DNA from: Gammaproteobacteria bacterium
GTDB lineage: Bacteria; Pseudomonadota; Gammaproteobacteria; GCA-001735895
NCBI GenBank assembly: GCA_003231795.1
Contig: QIJI01000499.1
Location: forward strand, 1 to 13,494
Direction: 5' to 3'
DNA: 13,494 bases
Shown here in pieces: positions 7,189 through 13,494 of the stretch. How positions within the stretch are numbered: position 1 is the stretch's first letter; each line of letters starts with the position of its first letter. The position numbers were made by a program, and so were the translations under genes. A model generated the notes under the pieces. That model was given only the letters and a program-made list of their open reading frames with translations, was not told where the DNA came from and made no database searches.

Positions 7189-7899
7189 TTATTCGTTGAG
7201 GACTACCCACTGATCATTTAAATAGGCTTCGAGTGGTTTGTAACGACGCTTGTAACTCATTTTATTGCAATCGCGAATCCAGTAACCCAGGTAAAGATAG
7301 TCAAGTTCGCGCAGGCCGGTTTCGTGAATCTGGTTCAGAATTGCAAAATGTCCCATGCTGCGATTATCCTGGTCGGGGTCAAAAAAAGTGTATACCGCCG
7401 AAAGGCCACTGTCGGTTACATCACAGACTGCAACGGCAACCAGTACCCGGTTGAGGCGATACTCGTAGAACAGGGTGTCGGTCCAGTCGCAAATCAGGAA
7501 ACGATGATAATCTGACTTGCCTGGATTGGCCATACTGCCGTCATTGTGACGATTATTAATATATCTGCGATAAAGATCGAAGTGTTCATCACGATAACGC
7601 CCCGGCATGATACTGATGCGTAGATCCGCATTCTTGCGAATCACCCGTTGTTCGTTGCGTGAGTATTGGTGCTTTTTGACCGGGACTCGAACCGAAACAC
7701 ATTCCTGACAATGGGGGCAATGTGGCCGGTAGATATATCCTCCCGATCGGCGAAAGCCATGCTGAATCAACTCATTGTAAGTTTGCATGTCCATGTCCGT
7801 ATGTGGATTGGCAAACGCACTTACCGACTTGCGGTTATCCAGATAACTGCAAGGCTCCGGGGTGGATGCAAAGAAGTTGAGTTTTACCTGATCGTTCAT
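7189..7899 (-). CDS. bpt: Bpt: aspartate/glutamate leucyltransferase (ATE-family)
   Basis: This enzyme transfers leucine from leucyl-tRNA to proteins beginning with Asp or Glu, tagging them for ClpS/ClpAP degradation. The activity was shown for the Vibrio vulnificus enzyme; the family is often labelled arginyltransferase. It is 236 aa, the usual length. The N-terminal domain has PCSYL (C17) and a CPHCQEC cluster (C61, C64, C67). The C-terminal domain has GYWIRDCNKMSYKRRYKP, the family's C-terminal signature, plus YFIYRRYINNRHNDGSM-like sequence around 108-123. The ATG at 7899 is preceded by a modest AGG ribosome site. It is convergent with ampD and lies 90 nt beyond the tatD terminator, so it is probably transcribed on its own. 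Leucyl rather than arginyl specificity rests on the family and not on visible residues. Confidence 0.93.
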   Translation of the reverse strand: MNDQVKLNFFASTPEPCSYLDNRKSVSAFANPHTDMDMQTYNELIQHGFRRSGGYIYRPHCPHCQECVSVRVPVKKHQYSRNEQRVIRKNADLRISIMPGRYRDEHFDLYRRYINNRHNDGSMANPGKSDYHRFLICDWTDTLFYEYRLNRVLVAVAVCDVTDSGLSAVYTFFDPDQDNRSMGHFAILNQIHETGLRELDYLYLGYWIRDCNKMSYKRRYKPLEAYLNDQWVVLNE

Positions 7900-7908
7900 G
7901 ACGCCTGC

Positions 7909-7954
7909 GGTCTATTCTTTGAATTAAGTTTAGACCGGAAATTACAGCTTGTAA
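7909..7954 (-). promoter_or_regulatory. Candidate bpt promoter and leader hairpin
   Basis: On the minus strand, TTACAA (7954-7949) and TAAACT (7932-7927) are 16 bp apart and could serve as a weak sigma-70 pair. Overlapping them, GGTCTA (7936-7931) and TAGACC (7914-7909) form a perfect 6-bp inverted repeat ending about 10 nt before the ATG. Neither is strong, but the gap must contain a promoter because tatD is terminated just upstream. Confidence 0.25.
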
Positions 7955-7984
7955 CCCCATAAATGAGGTAAATTTCGGGGTTTT

Positions 7985-8022
7985 AAAAAGGCCTGATTAA
8001 TCCGATAGACGGATTACAGGCC
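7985..8022 (-). terminator. Rho-independent terminator overlapping the tatD stop codon
   Basis: On the minus strand, GGCCTGTAATCCG (8022-8010) pairs with CGGATTAATCAGGCC (8004-7990), a 13-bp stem with a 2-nt bulge and a 5-nt loop. TTTTT (7989-7985) and then AAAA follow. The last two codons and TAA stop of tatD are inside the left arm. It closes the yadG-yadH-tatD operon and separates it from bpt. There is no T-run in the plus direction. Confidence 0.85.
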
Positions 8023-8802
8023 AAAAAACTGACGACTGTTATGCAGGGTTTGGCGGGCAAGGTTCACGCTAGTCTGATCCCTGTGCAGTGCCACATGGTG
8101 CAGAATATGCGGCAGGTAGGCCGGTTCGTTGATGCGACTGGAAGGTTTTGGTACCAGGTTTCGCGGAAGCAGATAGGGAGCATCGGTTTCCAGTAGCAGC
8201 CGATTATCGGGGATCAGTTTGACCAACTGCTGTAATTCGAGGCCGCGGCGTTCGTCGCAAATCCAACCGGTAATGCCAATGTGACAGTCCAGATCAAGAT
8301 AATCTATAAGCGCCTGCCGATTGTCAGTGAAGCAATGTACCACGACCTGCGCCAGGCGCTCGCGAAATCCCGACAGAATGGAAACAAAGCGATTATGGGC
8401 GTCTCGCTGATGACAAAACACCGGCATTTGTAGCTTTACCGCCAGCGCCAGTTGCCGGGTAAAAGCGTGTTCCTGATCCTGTGGAGATGAATAATTACGA
8501 TTAAAGTCGAGTCCGGTTTCGCCGATTGCGCGAACGCAGTCCTGCCGGGCCATGGACTCTAGTAACTCGAAACTGTCATCATTCCAGTCACCCGCATGAT
8601 GTGGGTGGATGCCGCAGGTCGAAACCAGTCGTTGCGGGTACTGCCGGCACAGGGCGATCGCTTTGCGGCTTTCACCCAAGCTGGTTCCCGTCACTACCAT
8701 TTGCTCTACGCCGGCCACAGTTGCGCGCTCCAATATCGCTTCGAGATCCTGCATCAAACTTTTGTTGGTCAGATTGACACCAATGTCGATCAATTCGATC
8801 AC
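8014..8802 (-). CDS. tatD: TatD metal-dependent DNase
   Basis: This is a TatD-family amidohydrolase-fold metalloenzyme; E. coli TatD is a 3'-5' exonuclease linked to oxidative DNA repair and DNA degradation. It is 262 aa, matching TatD itself rather than the paralogues YcfH or YjjV. It has the N-terminal DIGVNLT (in which Asn replaces the usual second His of the HxH pair), GETGLDFNRN, the TGWICDERRG stretch and the PKPSSRINEPAYLPHIL block. Expected metal ligands are E95, H131 (FCHQRDA), H156 (HCFTD) and D207 (ETDAPYL). The start is a GTG at 8802-8800 that overlaps the yadH stop by 4 nt (GTGA), so translation is probably coupled. It is not next to tatABC here; it is the last gene of an ABC-2 exporter operon. 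Confidence 0.94.
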   Translation of the reverse strand: MIELIDIGVNLTNKSLMQDLEAILERATVAGVEQMVVTGTSLGESRKAIALCRQYPQRLVSTCGIHPHHAGDWNDDSFELLESMARQDCVRAIGETGLDFNRNYSSPQDQEHAFTRQLALAVKLQMPVFCHQRDAHNRFVSILSGFRERLAQVVVHCFTDNRQALIDYLDLDCHIGITGWICDERRGLELQQLVKLIPDNRLLLETDAPYLLPRNLVPKPSSRINEPAYLPHILHHVALHRDQTSVNLARQTLHNSRQFFGL

Positions 8803-9569
8803 TGACGGATGCCAGTGCCGCGTTCAAGCAGGGCCAGGCAATATATGAACAGTGCGACATTAAAAACCAGAATCACAATCAGTGCCGTCATCAGGTCGAT
8901 ATCGCTGATGCCGCGGAAGCCATAACGAAAACTGTTCACCATGTACAGAATCGGGTTGCCAAGCGATACCTGTTGCCAGATTTCGGGTAGCAGTTTGATT
9001 GAGTAAAAAATGCCTCCAAGATAGGTTAAAGGTGTTAATACAAATGTCGGGATAATGGTGATGTCGTCGAAGCTATTGGCAAATATGGCATTGACTAGCC
9101 CTGCCATCGAGAACAGGCAGGAGGTTAACAAGGCCACCAGTAAAACGACAAATGGACTGTGGATACTGAAGTCTGCAAATAGCAATGAAACCAGTGTCAC
9201 GGCTGCACCGACGCAGAGCCCTCGCGCCACGCCGCCGGTCACGAATCCAAGCAGTATGACCAGATTGGGTACCGGTGCGATCTGTATTTCCTCGATATGC
9301 CGTGAATATTTTGCACCATAAAACGAAGACACTACATTGGCATAGGAATTGGTGATTATCGACATCATCACCAGCCCGGGCATGATGAAATCGATATACA
9401 ACATTCCATCCATTTCACCAATGCGCTGCCCGATCAGGTTGCCGAAAATAACAAAATAAAGCGCTACCATGACGACCGGCGGAAAGATTGTCTGTACCCA
9501 GATGCGGGCAAAGCGCTTTATTTCCTTGCGCGTTATCGTGAGATAAGCTATCCAGAACTGACGCAACAT
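8799..9569 (-). CDS. yadH: YadH-like ABC-2 type transporter permease
   Basis: This is the inner-membrane permease of an ABC-2 exporter (256 aa), closely similar along its length to E. coli YadH. The N-terminal KEIKRFARIWVQTIFPPVV leads into about six membrane segments (near 28-48, 62-82, 108-130, 140-163, 172-190 and 228-248). Blocks conserved with YadH are FGNLIGQRIGEMDG, FIMPGLVMMSIITNSYANV, PTFVLTPLTYLGGIFYS and NPILYMVNSFRYGF. The ATG overlaps the stop of the ATPase gene by 1 nt (TGATG). The substrate of the YadGH family is not established; members resemble polysaccharide and drug exporters. Confidence 0.94.
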   Translation of the reverse strand: MLRQFWIAYLTITRKEIKRFARIWVQTIFPPVVMVALYFVIFGNLIGQRIGEMDGMLYIDFIMPGLVMMSIITNSYANVVSSFYGAKYSRHIEEIQIAPVPNLVILLGFVTGGVARGLCVGAAVTLVSLLFADFSIHSPFVVLLVALLTSCLFSMAGLVNAIFANSFDDITIIPTFVLTPLTYLGGIFYSIKLLPEIWQQVSLGNPILYMVNSFRYGFRGISDIDLMTALIVILVFNVALFIYCLALLERGTGIRQ

Positions 9570-10519
9570 CAGAGGCTTTCCCTATCGCTCGATTTGCTAC
9601 TGGTTGCTCGACCACTGGTCATCTTGATAAACAGCTCTTCGAGTCGATTGACCTTGTTGCGCATGCGTTCGACAACAATTTTCTGGCCCTCCAGCTCTCT
9701 GATCAAATCATTGATTGAATGATGCTCCGGCACTTCGACCTCGATGCTGCGATGGTTTACCCGGGTTACATTGTAAAAACTTTCAAGACGCGGCGCGACT
9801 TCGAGTTCATCCCGCAGGTAGAGCACAAATGTCTCGCTTTTAAGCTGGCTGAGTAGCGACGCCATGCTACTGTTCTGGATGATTTTTCCTTCGTCGATAA
9901 TGGCTACATTACGGCACATGCGTTCGGCTTCTTCGAGGTAGTGCGTGGTTAGAATGATGGTTGTGCCCTGTTCATTTATCTGTTCGAGGAATTTCCACAT
10001 ACTTCGACGTAGCTCGATATCAACCCCGGCGGTTGGTTCATCCAGAATTAGCAGACGGGGTTTGTGTACCAGTGCCCGGGCAATCATCAGGCGTCGTTTC
10101 ATGCCGCCTGACAGTTGGCGAGACTGTGAATGTCGTTGATCCCACAAACCCAGCAGTTTCAGATAATGTTCGGTCTCGCGTCTGGCAATGCGTGCCGGAA
10201 CACCATAGTAACCAGCCTGGTTGATGATTATCTCGTCTACCGGCTCGAAGGTATTAAAGTTGAACTCTTGTGGTACCGATCCCAGCTTCGATCTGGCAAT
10301 GAGGAAATCGCTGTCGATCGAGTGATTAAAGATTCGGATTTCGCCGTCGCTCTTGTTAACCAGTCCTGAGATGATGCCAATACAGGTTGATTTACCCGCG
10401 CCATTGGGCCCGAGTAATGCAAAAAAGTCACCCTGCTGAACTTCGAGATCGATACCCTTAAGGGCTATTAGGCCACTGGCGTAAGTTTTTTGTAGTTGTG
10501 TAATTTCCAGCGCGAGCAT
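9569..10519 (-). CDS. yadG: YadG-like ABC transporter ATPase
   Basis: This is the ATPase partner of YadH (316 aa). Walker A is GPNGAGKST at 37-45, the Q-loop Q84 lies in VPQEFNFN, the signature is LSGGM 136-140 followed by KRRLMIARAL, Walker B is LLILDE 156-161 and the switch His is H193 (TTHYLEEAE). Sequences such as PQEFNFNTFE, QAGYYGV, IELRRSMW and the C-terminal MRNKVNRLEELF track E. coli YadG closely. A polar tail (SGRATSSKSSDRESL) extends the C-terminus. The ATG at 10519 has no clear ribosome site, but no alternative start fits the conserved N-terminus. It is the first gene of the yadG-yadH-tatD operon and is divergent from the glycine-zipper gene. Confidence 0.95.
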   Translation of the reverse strand: MLALEITQLQKTYASGLIALKGIDLEVQQGDFFALLGPNGAGKSTCIGIISGLVNKSDGEIRIFNHSIDSDFLIARSKLGSVPQEFNFNTFEPVDEIIINQAGYYGVPARIARRETEHYLKLLGLWDQRHSQSRQLSGGMKRRLMIARALVHKPRLLILDEPTAGVDIELRRSMWKFLEQINEQGTTIILTTHYLEEAERMCRNVAIIDEGKIIQNSSMASLLSQLKSETFVLYLRDELEVAPRLESFYNVTRVNHRSIEVEVPEHHSINDLIRELEGQKIVVERMRNKVNRLEELFIKMTSGRATSSKSSDRESL

Positions 10520-10548
10520 AATTTAGATGGATGTTCAAACAGCGCTCA

Positions 10549-10576
10549 AGCTTAGGCATTCACTTCTAAAAAGCAA
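10549..10576 (-). promoter_or_regulatory. Candidate yadG promoter
   Basis: On the minus strand, TTGCTT (10576-10571) and TAAGCT (10554-10549) are 16 bp apart, 30 bp upstream of the ATG. The match is weak. An AATGCC half-site (10560-10555), the same hexamer as in the dyad at 10629-10649, lies inside the spacer, where a bound regulator could affect transcription. Confidence 0.3.
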
Positions 10577-10628
10577 GCGTCTCCTGAGATCGCCACCCAC
10601 CATTAGAAAGGTAAATTATTCACATATG

Positions 10629-10649
10629 TAATGCCGATGCCAGGCATTA
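10629..10649. promoter_or_regulatory. 21-bp dyad, candidate operator
   Basis: TAATGCC (10629-10635) and GGCATTA (10643-10649) are perfect 7-bp inverted arms with a 7-bp spacer. The dyad ends just upstream of the expected -35 region of the glycine-zipper gene, a position typical of activator or regulator sites. It does not match the direct-repeat PhoP or CpxR box known to me. A third copy of the half-site, GGCATT, lies at 10555-10560. Confidence 0.5.
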
Positions 10650-10651
10650 AG

Positions 10652-10679
10652 CTTTGATTCAGTTACAGCCGACTATATT
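10652..10679 (+). promoter_or_regulatory. Candidate promoter of the glycine-zipper/two-component operon
   Basis: TATATT (10674-10679) is a good -10 box 33 bp before the ATG. The matching -35 is poor (CTTTGA at 10652-10657, spacer 16), which suits a promoter needing an activator. The dyad at 10629-10649 lies directly upstream. Confidence 0.35.
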
Positions 10680-10711
10680 GCGAGTCATCCTCAACCAGGC
10701 AGGAGACTGCT

Positions 10712-11281
10712 ATGAACAAGATCTACCCAATGATTGCTGCTGGTTTACTGGTGTTTGCCGCTTCTGCTAACGCGGGCGGCAAAAGTCAGGGCCAGAAAAG
10801 CCGGGATTACAGTCCGCGACAAGATTTGTACGAGTACGCCCGCGTGGTCGACGTCCGACCGATACTGAGGCAAGTCAGGATTTCAAATCCTGTACGCGAG
10901 TGCTGGGATGAACCGGTCTACCGCACCGAACTTCAACCACATAAATCAGCCGGTGGAATGCTTGCTGGCGGATTGATAGGTGGCATTATCGGCAAGCAAA
11001 TTGGCAAGGGGGGCGGCAACAAGGTCGCCACCGCATTTGGGACATTAATCGGAGCGAAAATCGGGCATGATGCCGTTAACGGCCGCATCGATCACGCTCA
11101 GTCCAGACAGGTCGCTGGTTACGATGAGGTTTGTAAAATACGACACCAGGTGAGTTACGAAGAAGTCGTCGATAGTTACGAAGTTACCTATAAGTATCGT
11201 GGCAATCGCTACCATGTCGAAATGCCATACGACCCGGGCAAGCGTATTAAAATGCGCATTCAATTCACGCCTGTGATTTAA
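10712..11281 (+). CDS. Secreted glycine-zipper 2TM protein (UmoD / 17-kDa antigen-like)
   Basis: This is a small exported envelope protein of 189 aa. Residues 1-21 are a Sec signal peptide with a likely cut after SANA; there is no lipobox Cys, so it is not an obvious lipoprotein. A conserved first half (YARVVDVRPI, then VRECWDEP with C64) is followed by a glycine zipper at about 79-122 (GGMLAGGLIGGIIGKQIG, then GTLIGAKIG), as in the Rick_17kDa_Anti/glycine-zipper-2TM families. The C-terminal half is a basic, tyrosine-rich beta-like region with C141. C64 and C141 could form a disulphide. The ribosome site AGGAG (10701-10705) is strong. Its stop is 27 nt before the regulator gene, suggesting one operon with the two-component pair. 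The role is unknown. UmoD of Proteus, a related type, feeds into envelope signalling, so an accessory-sensor role is inference only. Confidence 0.88.
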   Translation: MNKIYPMIAAGLLVFAASANAGGKSQGQKSRDYSPRQDLYEYARVVDVRPILRQVRISNPVRECWDEPVYRTELQPHKSAGGMLAGGLIGGIIGKQIGKGGGNKVATAFGTLIGAKIGHDAVNGRIDHAQSRQVAGYDEVCKIRHQVSYEEVVDSYEVTYKYRGNRYHVEMPYDPGKRIKMRIQFTPVI

Positions 11282-11308
11282 TCGACAGGTAAACCCAAGG
11301 GGCGTTCC

Positions 11309-11998
11309 ATGCGTGCGATAGTCATAGAAGACGATATCGATATTCAGCAGCAGATCGTTGGTCGGCTGAAATCTGAAGGTTTTGCGGTCGATAGTGCCGC
11401 TAGCGGCGACGAAGGTTTTTACCTGGTACAGGAATATCCAGCAGATGTTGCGATCATCGATCTGGGCCTGCCTAAAATGTCGGGACTTGAAGTTATTAGC
11501 CAGATTCGGGGGCAGGGCAATGGTATTCCAATTCTGATTCTTACCGCTCGCGGCCGCTGGCAGGACAAGGTCGAAGGGCTCGATGCAGGTGCTGACGATT
11601 ATCTGGTCAAACCCTTTCATCACGAAGAAATGATGGCGCGCATCCGGGTCCTGATCCGTCGTGCCTCGGGCTGGTCTGATTCACGTATTGTCTGCTCTCC
11701 GGTAAGCCTGGATACTTCAACCCAGCGAACCTATATCGACGATCGCGAGCTGAATTTGACCGCTTACGAGTACAAGGTGCTTGAATTTCTGATGTTGCAT
11801 GCCGGGGAAGTTATTTCTAAAACGGTACTTACCGAGCATCTCTATGACGACGAGAGTGACAATGACAGTAATGTCATCGAAGTATTTATCCGGCGCCTTC
11901 GCCAAAAACTCGATCCTGATGAAAAACTAAAGCCTATTGAAACTCTGCGCGGTCGAGGTTACCGTTTTAACCTCGAAAGGGCAGGGCAGTCAAAATAG
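11309..11998 (+). CDS. phoP: PhoP-like OmpR-family response regulator
   Basis: This is a DNA-binding response regulator of 229 aa. The receiver domain is 1-115, with acidic pocket E7/D8/D9, phospho-acceptor D51 (IIDLGLP), T79 and K101 (KPF). A winged-helix domain follows at about 128-225, ending in ETLRGRGYRF. The WQDKVEGLDAGADDYLVKPFHHEEMMAR stretch (84-111, interrupted here only by ordinary substitutions) is the distinctive part shared with E. coli PhoP. The ATG has a good ribosome site, AAGGGG (11297-11302). The stop is 1 nt before the kinase gene. It is probably activated by that kinase and may regulate its own operon. The PhoP name reflects sequence type; the signal and regulon may differ. 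Confidence 0.9.
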   Translation: MRAIVIEDDIDIQQQIVGRLKSEGFAVDSAASGDEGFYLVQEYPADVAIIDLGLPKMSGLEVISQIRGQGNGIPILILTARGRWQDKVEGLDAGADDYLVKPFHHEEMMARIRVLIRRASGWSDSRIVCSPVSLDTSTQRTYIDDRELNLTAYEYKVLEFLMLHAGEVISKTVLTEHLYDDESDNDSNVIEVFIRRLRQKLDPDEKLKPIETLRGRGYRFNLERAGQSK

Positions 11999-11999
11999 C

Positions 12000-13346
12000 G
12001 TGAAATCGATTAAATCCAGGCTGACCCTGGTATCAACGGTAGTGCTGGTGATCTTCATGGTACTGACGGCGGTCGCGCTGGAACGCGCTGTAGTCAAACG
12101 TGCCCTGCAAGCCGAGGAAAATGGTTTGCAATTGCTCATTTACAGCCTGTTGGCTGCGGTTGACCGGGATTCATCCGGTCTTGGTCTGAAAGTATCGAAG
12201 GATCGCCTGTTCGAACCTGATCTGGTAACCCGGAATTCAGGTCTGTATGCACTGCTGTATAACCAGCGGAAGCAGGAAGTCTGGCGCTCCGAATCAATTA
12301 CCACGCAGTTTCCGCCAATTTCCGAAACTCGCCTGGGTAAATGGGATTTTGAAATTTCCGAGCATCTGGCAACCCCTTATTTCAGACTTGCATTCGCGCT
12401 TCAATGGCCGGACGTAAATGACCAGTTACAGGCTTACGATGTTGTCATCTGGCGTAACGCAGTAGAATATTTCGAACAACTGGATCGTTTCCGACAAACA
12501 CTCTGGACCTGGTTAATCGTAACTACGCTCTTGTTACTACTAGTCATGTATGGGGTAACCCGCTGGAGTTTGCGTCCGTTGAAACTGATCGGACAGGAAG
12601 TCAAAGCAATTGAGGATCAACTACAAACAGGATTTGAACAAAATTACCCCAGTGAAATTGCGCCGTTGACGGAAAACCTCAATATTCTGTTAAAACGCGA
12701 GCAGTTTCAGCGGGAGCGTTATCGTAATGCGATGGATGATTTGGCCCATAGCCTTAAAACGCCGCTGGCGGTACTAACCGGGTTGAGCGATCAGAAACAT
12801 GTTGATCAGGGACAGCTTGATACCTTGCGTGAGCAAACCGATCGAATGAATCAAATTGTTTCTTACCAGTTGCAAAAGGCTACCAGTGTTTCAGATATTC
12901 GAATCAGTAAGCCCGTCGATTTGATTATCGTCATTGAAAAACTGTTGTCGGCGCTGGAAAAGGTTTATCAGGAAAAGGCGATTTCGGTTAGCTGCGAAAT
13001 GCCCGGGCAGAAATTACTGCGCATCGACGAAGGAGACTGCCTCGAAGTGGTAGGAAACCTGCTCGACAATGCATTTAAGTATGCTGGTTCACGTGTGTCC
13101 GTTAGCGTCTCGCAGAACGAAGGTCAATCTGCAATATTGCAAATCGATGACGATGGCGAAGGTCTGGCATCGGATATGATTGAGCAGATACTCAACCGGG
13201 GTACCCGCCTGGATCAGGCAACCGAGGGTCAGGGGATTGGCCTGGCAGTGGTGGCGGATATTGTTGAGTCATACAACATTGATCTAAAGTTTGATAGAGC
13301 CACGCTGGGCGGACTAAGTGCCAGACTCGAATTCAGGGCAATCTAA
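12000..13346 (+). CDS. phoQ: PhoQ-like sensor histidine kinase
   Basis: This is an inner-membrane sensor kinase of 448 aa from the GTG at 12000, which lies 1 nt after the regulator stop and begins MKSIKSRLTL directly before the first membrane helix. A TTG at 11937 would overlap the regulator by 62 nt and add 21 unrelated residues. Transmembrane segments are at about 8-28 and 169-187, with a 140-residue periplasmic domain between. A short HAMP-like linker (RWSLRPLKLIGQEV) follows. The dimerisation domain has H250 in LAHSLKTPLAVL, nearly identical to PhoQ. The ATPase domain has an N-box with N357 (VGNLLDNAFKY), DDDGEG (383-388) and GQGIGLAV (410-417). The periplasmic domain lacks the acidic EDDDDAE-type patch by which enterobacterial PhoQ binds Mg2+ and antimicrobial peptides, so the signal may differ. 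Confidence 0.9.
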   Translation: MKSIKSRLTLVSTVVLVIFMVLTAVALERAVVKRALQAEENGLQLLIYSLLAAVDRDSSGLGLKVSKDRLFEPDLVTRNSGLYALLYNQRKQEVWRSESITTQFPPISETRLGKWDFEISEHLATPYFRLAFALQWPDVNDQLQAYDVVIWRNAVEYFEQLDRFRQTLWTWLIVTTLLLLLVMYGVTRWSLRPLKLIGQEVKAIEDQLQTGFEQNYPSEIAPLTENLNILLKREQFQRERYRNAMDDLAHSLKTPLAVLTGLSDQKHVDQGQLDTLREQTDRMNQIVSYQLQKATSVSDIRISKPVDLIIVIEKLLSALEKVYQEKAISVSCEMPGQKLLRIDEGDCLEVVGNLLDNAFKYAGSRVSVSVSQNEGQSAILQIDDDGEGLASDMIEQILNRGTRLDQATEGQGIGLAVVADIVESYNIDLKFDRATLGGLSARLEFRAI

Positions 13347-13494
13347 TCAGAAATGTTTAAGCCGCTTAAATTTTACGCTGTAAGTTACAACCAGAAGCCG
13401 TAAACCAGCAATATGGCGCCTGGTAAATAACCAGACCTTGCCTGACCCTGTTGCGGGATTGCAAACCCCGGTGATGGAATTTATTGTCAAACCA
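13347..13494. other. Intergenic tail after the kinase gene
   Basis: No gene can be supported in these 148 bases. TTTAAG-CCG-CTTAAA followed by TTTT (13356-13374) is a weak AT-rich hairpin that could end the kinase transcript. CTGGT/ACCAG near 13430 is a second short hairpin. On the minus strand two frames stay open to the window edge for 42-48 codons, and a third has a 32-codon hydrophobic stretch bounded by stops. None can be told from chance. Confidence 0.4.

Noticed and set aside
10607..10635. GTAAA...GTAAT as a CpxR-type box upstream of the glycine-zipper gene
   Set aside because: The spacing is 12 nt between the units, where 5 is expected, so the match is not better than chance in an AT-rich region.
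11045..11623. 192-codon open frame antisense across the glycine-zipper/regulator junction
   Set aside because: It is opposite two confident genes, has no ribosome site and shows no recognisable motif.
11937..11999. TTG start extending the kinase 21 residues upstream
   Set aside because: It overlaps the regulator by 62 nt and adds residues unlike PhoQ. The GTG at 12000 lies directly before the conserved N-terminal basic residues and helix.
13385..13483. Minus-strand hydrophobic 32-codon stretch at the window end (GYLPGAILLVYGFWL)
   Set aside because: It is bounded by in-frame stops at both ends and has no standard start codon. The other two minus frames are also open here, so coding cannot be shown.

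Overview
The window looks like the chromosome of a free-living, possibly marine gammaproteobacterium. Rep, AmpD, Bpt, TatD, YadG/YadH and a PhoP/PhoQ-like pair are all of gammaproteobacterial type. The aapJQMP-type general amino-acid importer is typical of marine and soil proteobacteria living on dissolved amino acids. Base composition looks even across the window, and there is no transposase, integrase, phage gene, tRNA, rRNA or CRISPR array. Species cannot be named from the sequence alone.

Layout. (1) 1-4206, plus strand: an Aap/Bzt polar amino-acid ABC operon. It has the binding protein (5' end outside the window), two permeases and the ATPase, with a strong GC hairpin between the binding protein and the first permease and a bidirectional terminator after the ATPase. 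(2) 4289-6301, minus strand: a full-length Rep-type DNA helicase with a TTG start. (3) 6302-6569: a non-coding gap between divergent rep and ampD. It holds a 14-bp tandem duplication, a short GC hairpin and a roughly 90-nt nested inverted-repeat structure that I do not recognise. (4) 6570-7121, plus: ampD, for peptidoglycan recycling. (5) 7189-7899, minus: bpt, an N-degron leucyltransferase, convergent with ampD. (6) 8014-10519, minus: yadG-yadH-tatD, three genes overlapping by 1 and 4 nt, closed by a terminator whose stem contains the tatD stop codon. (7) 10520-10711: a divergent control region with a TAATGCC-N7-GGCATTA dyad and a third half-site. (8) 10712-13346, plus: a secreted glycine-zipper protein, a PhoP-like regulator and a PhoQ-like sensor kinase, apparently one operon. 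(9) 13347-13494: no supportable gene.

How the genes work together. Block 1 imports amino acids. Blocks 2-5 are housekeeping (replication-fork restart, wall recycling, protein turnover). Block 6 couples an ABC-2 exporter to a TatD nuclease. Block 8 is an envelope-stress or cation-sensing module in which a small periplasmic or outer-membrane glycine-zipper protein is placed as an accessory or co-regulated output of the two-component system. I found no clearly new multi-gene system. The best candidates for undescribed biology are the structured element at 6404-6494, the dyad-controlled region at 10548-10654, and the glycine-zipper/PhoPQ-like operon.
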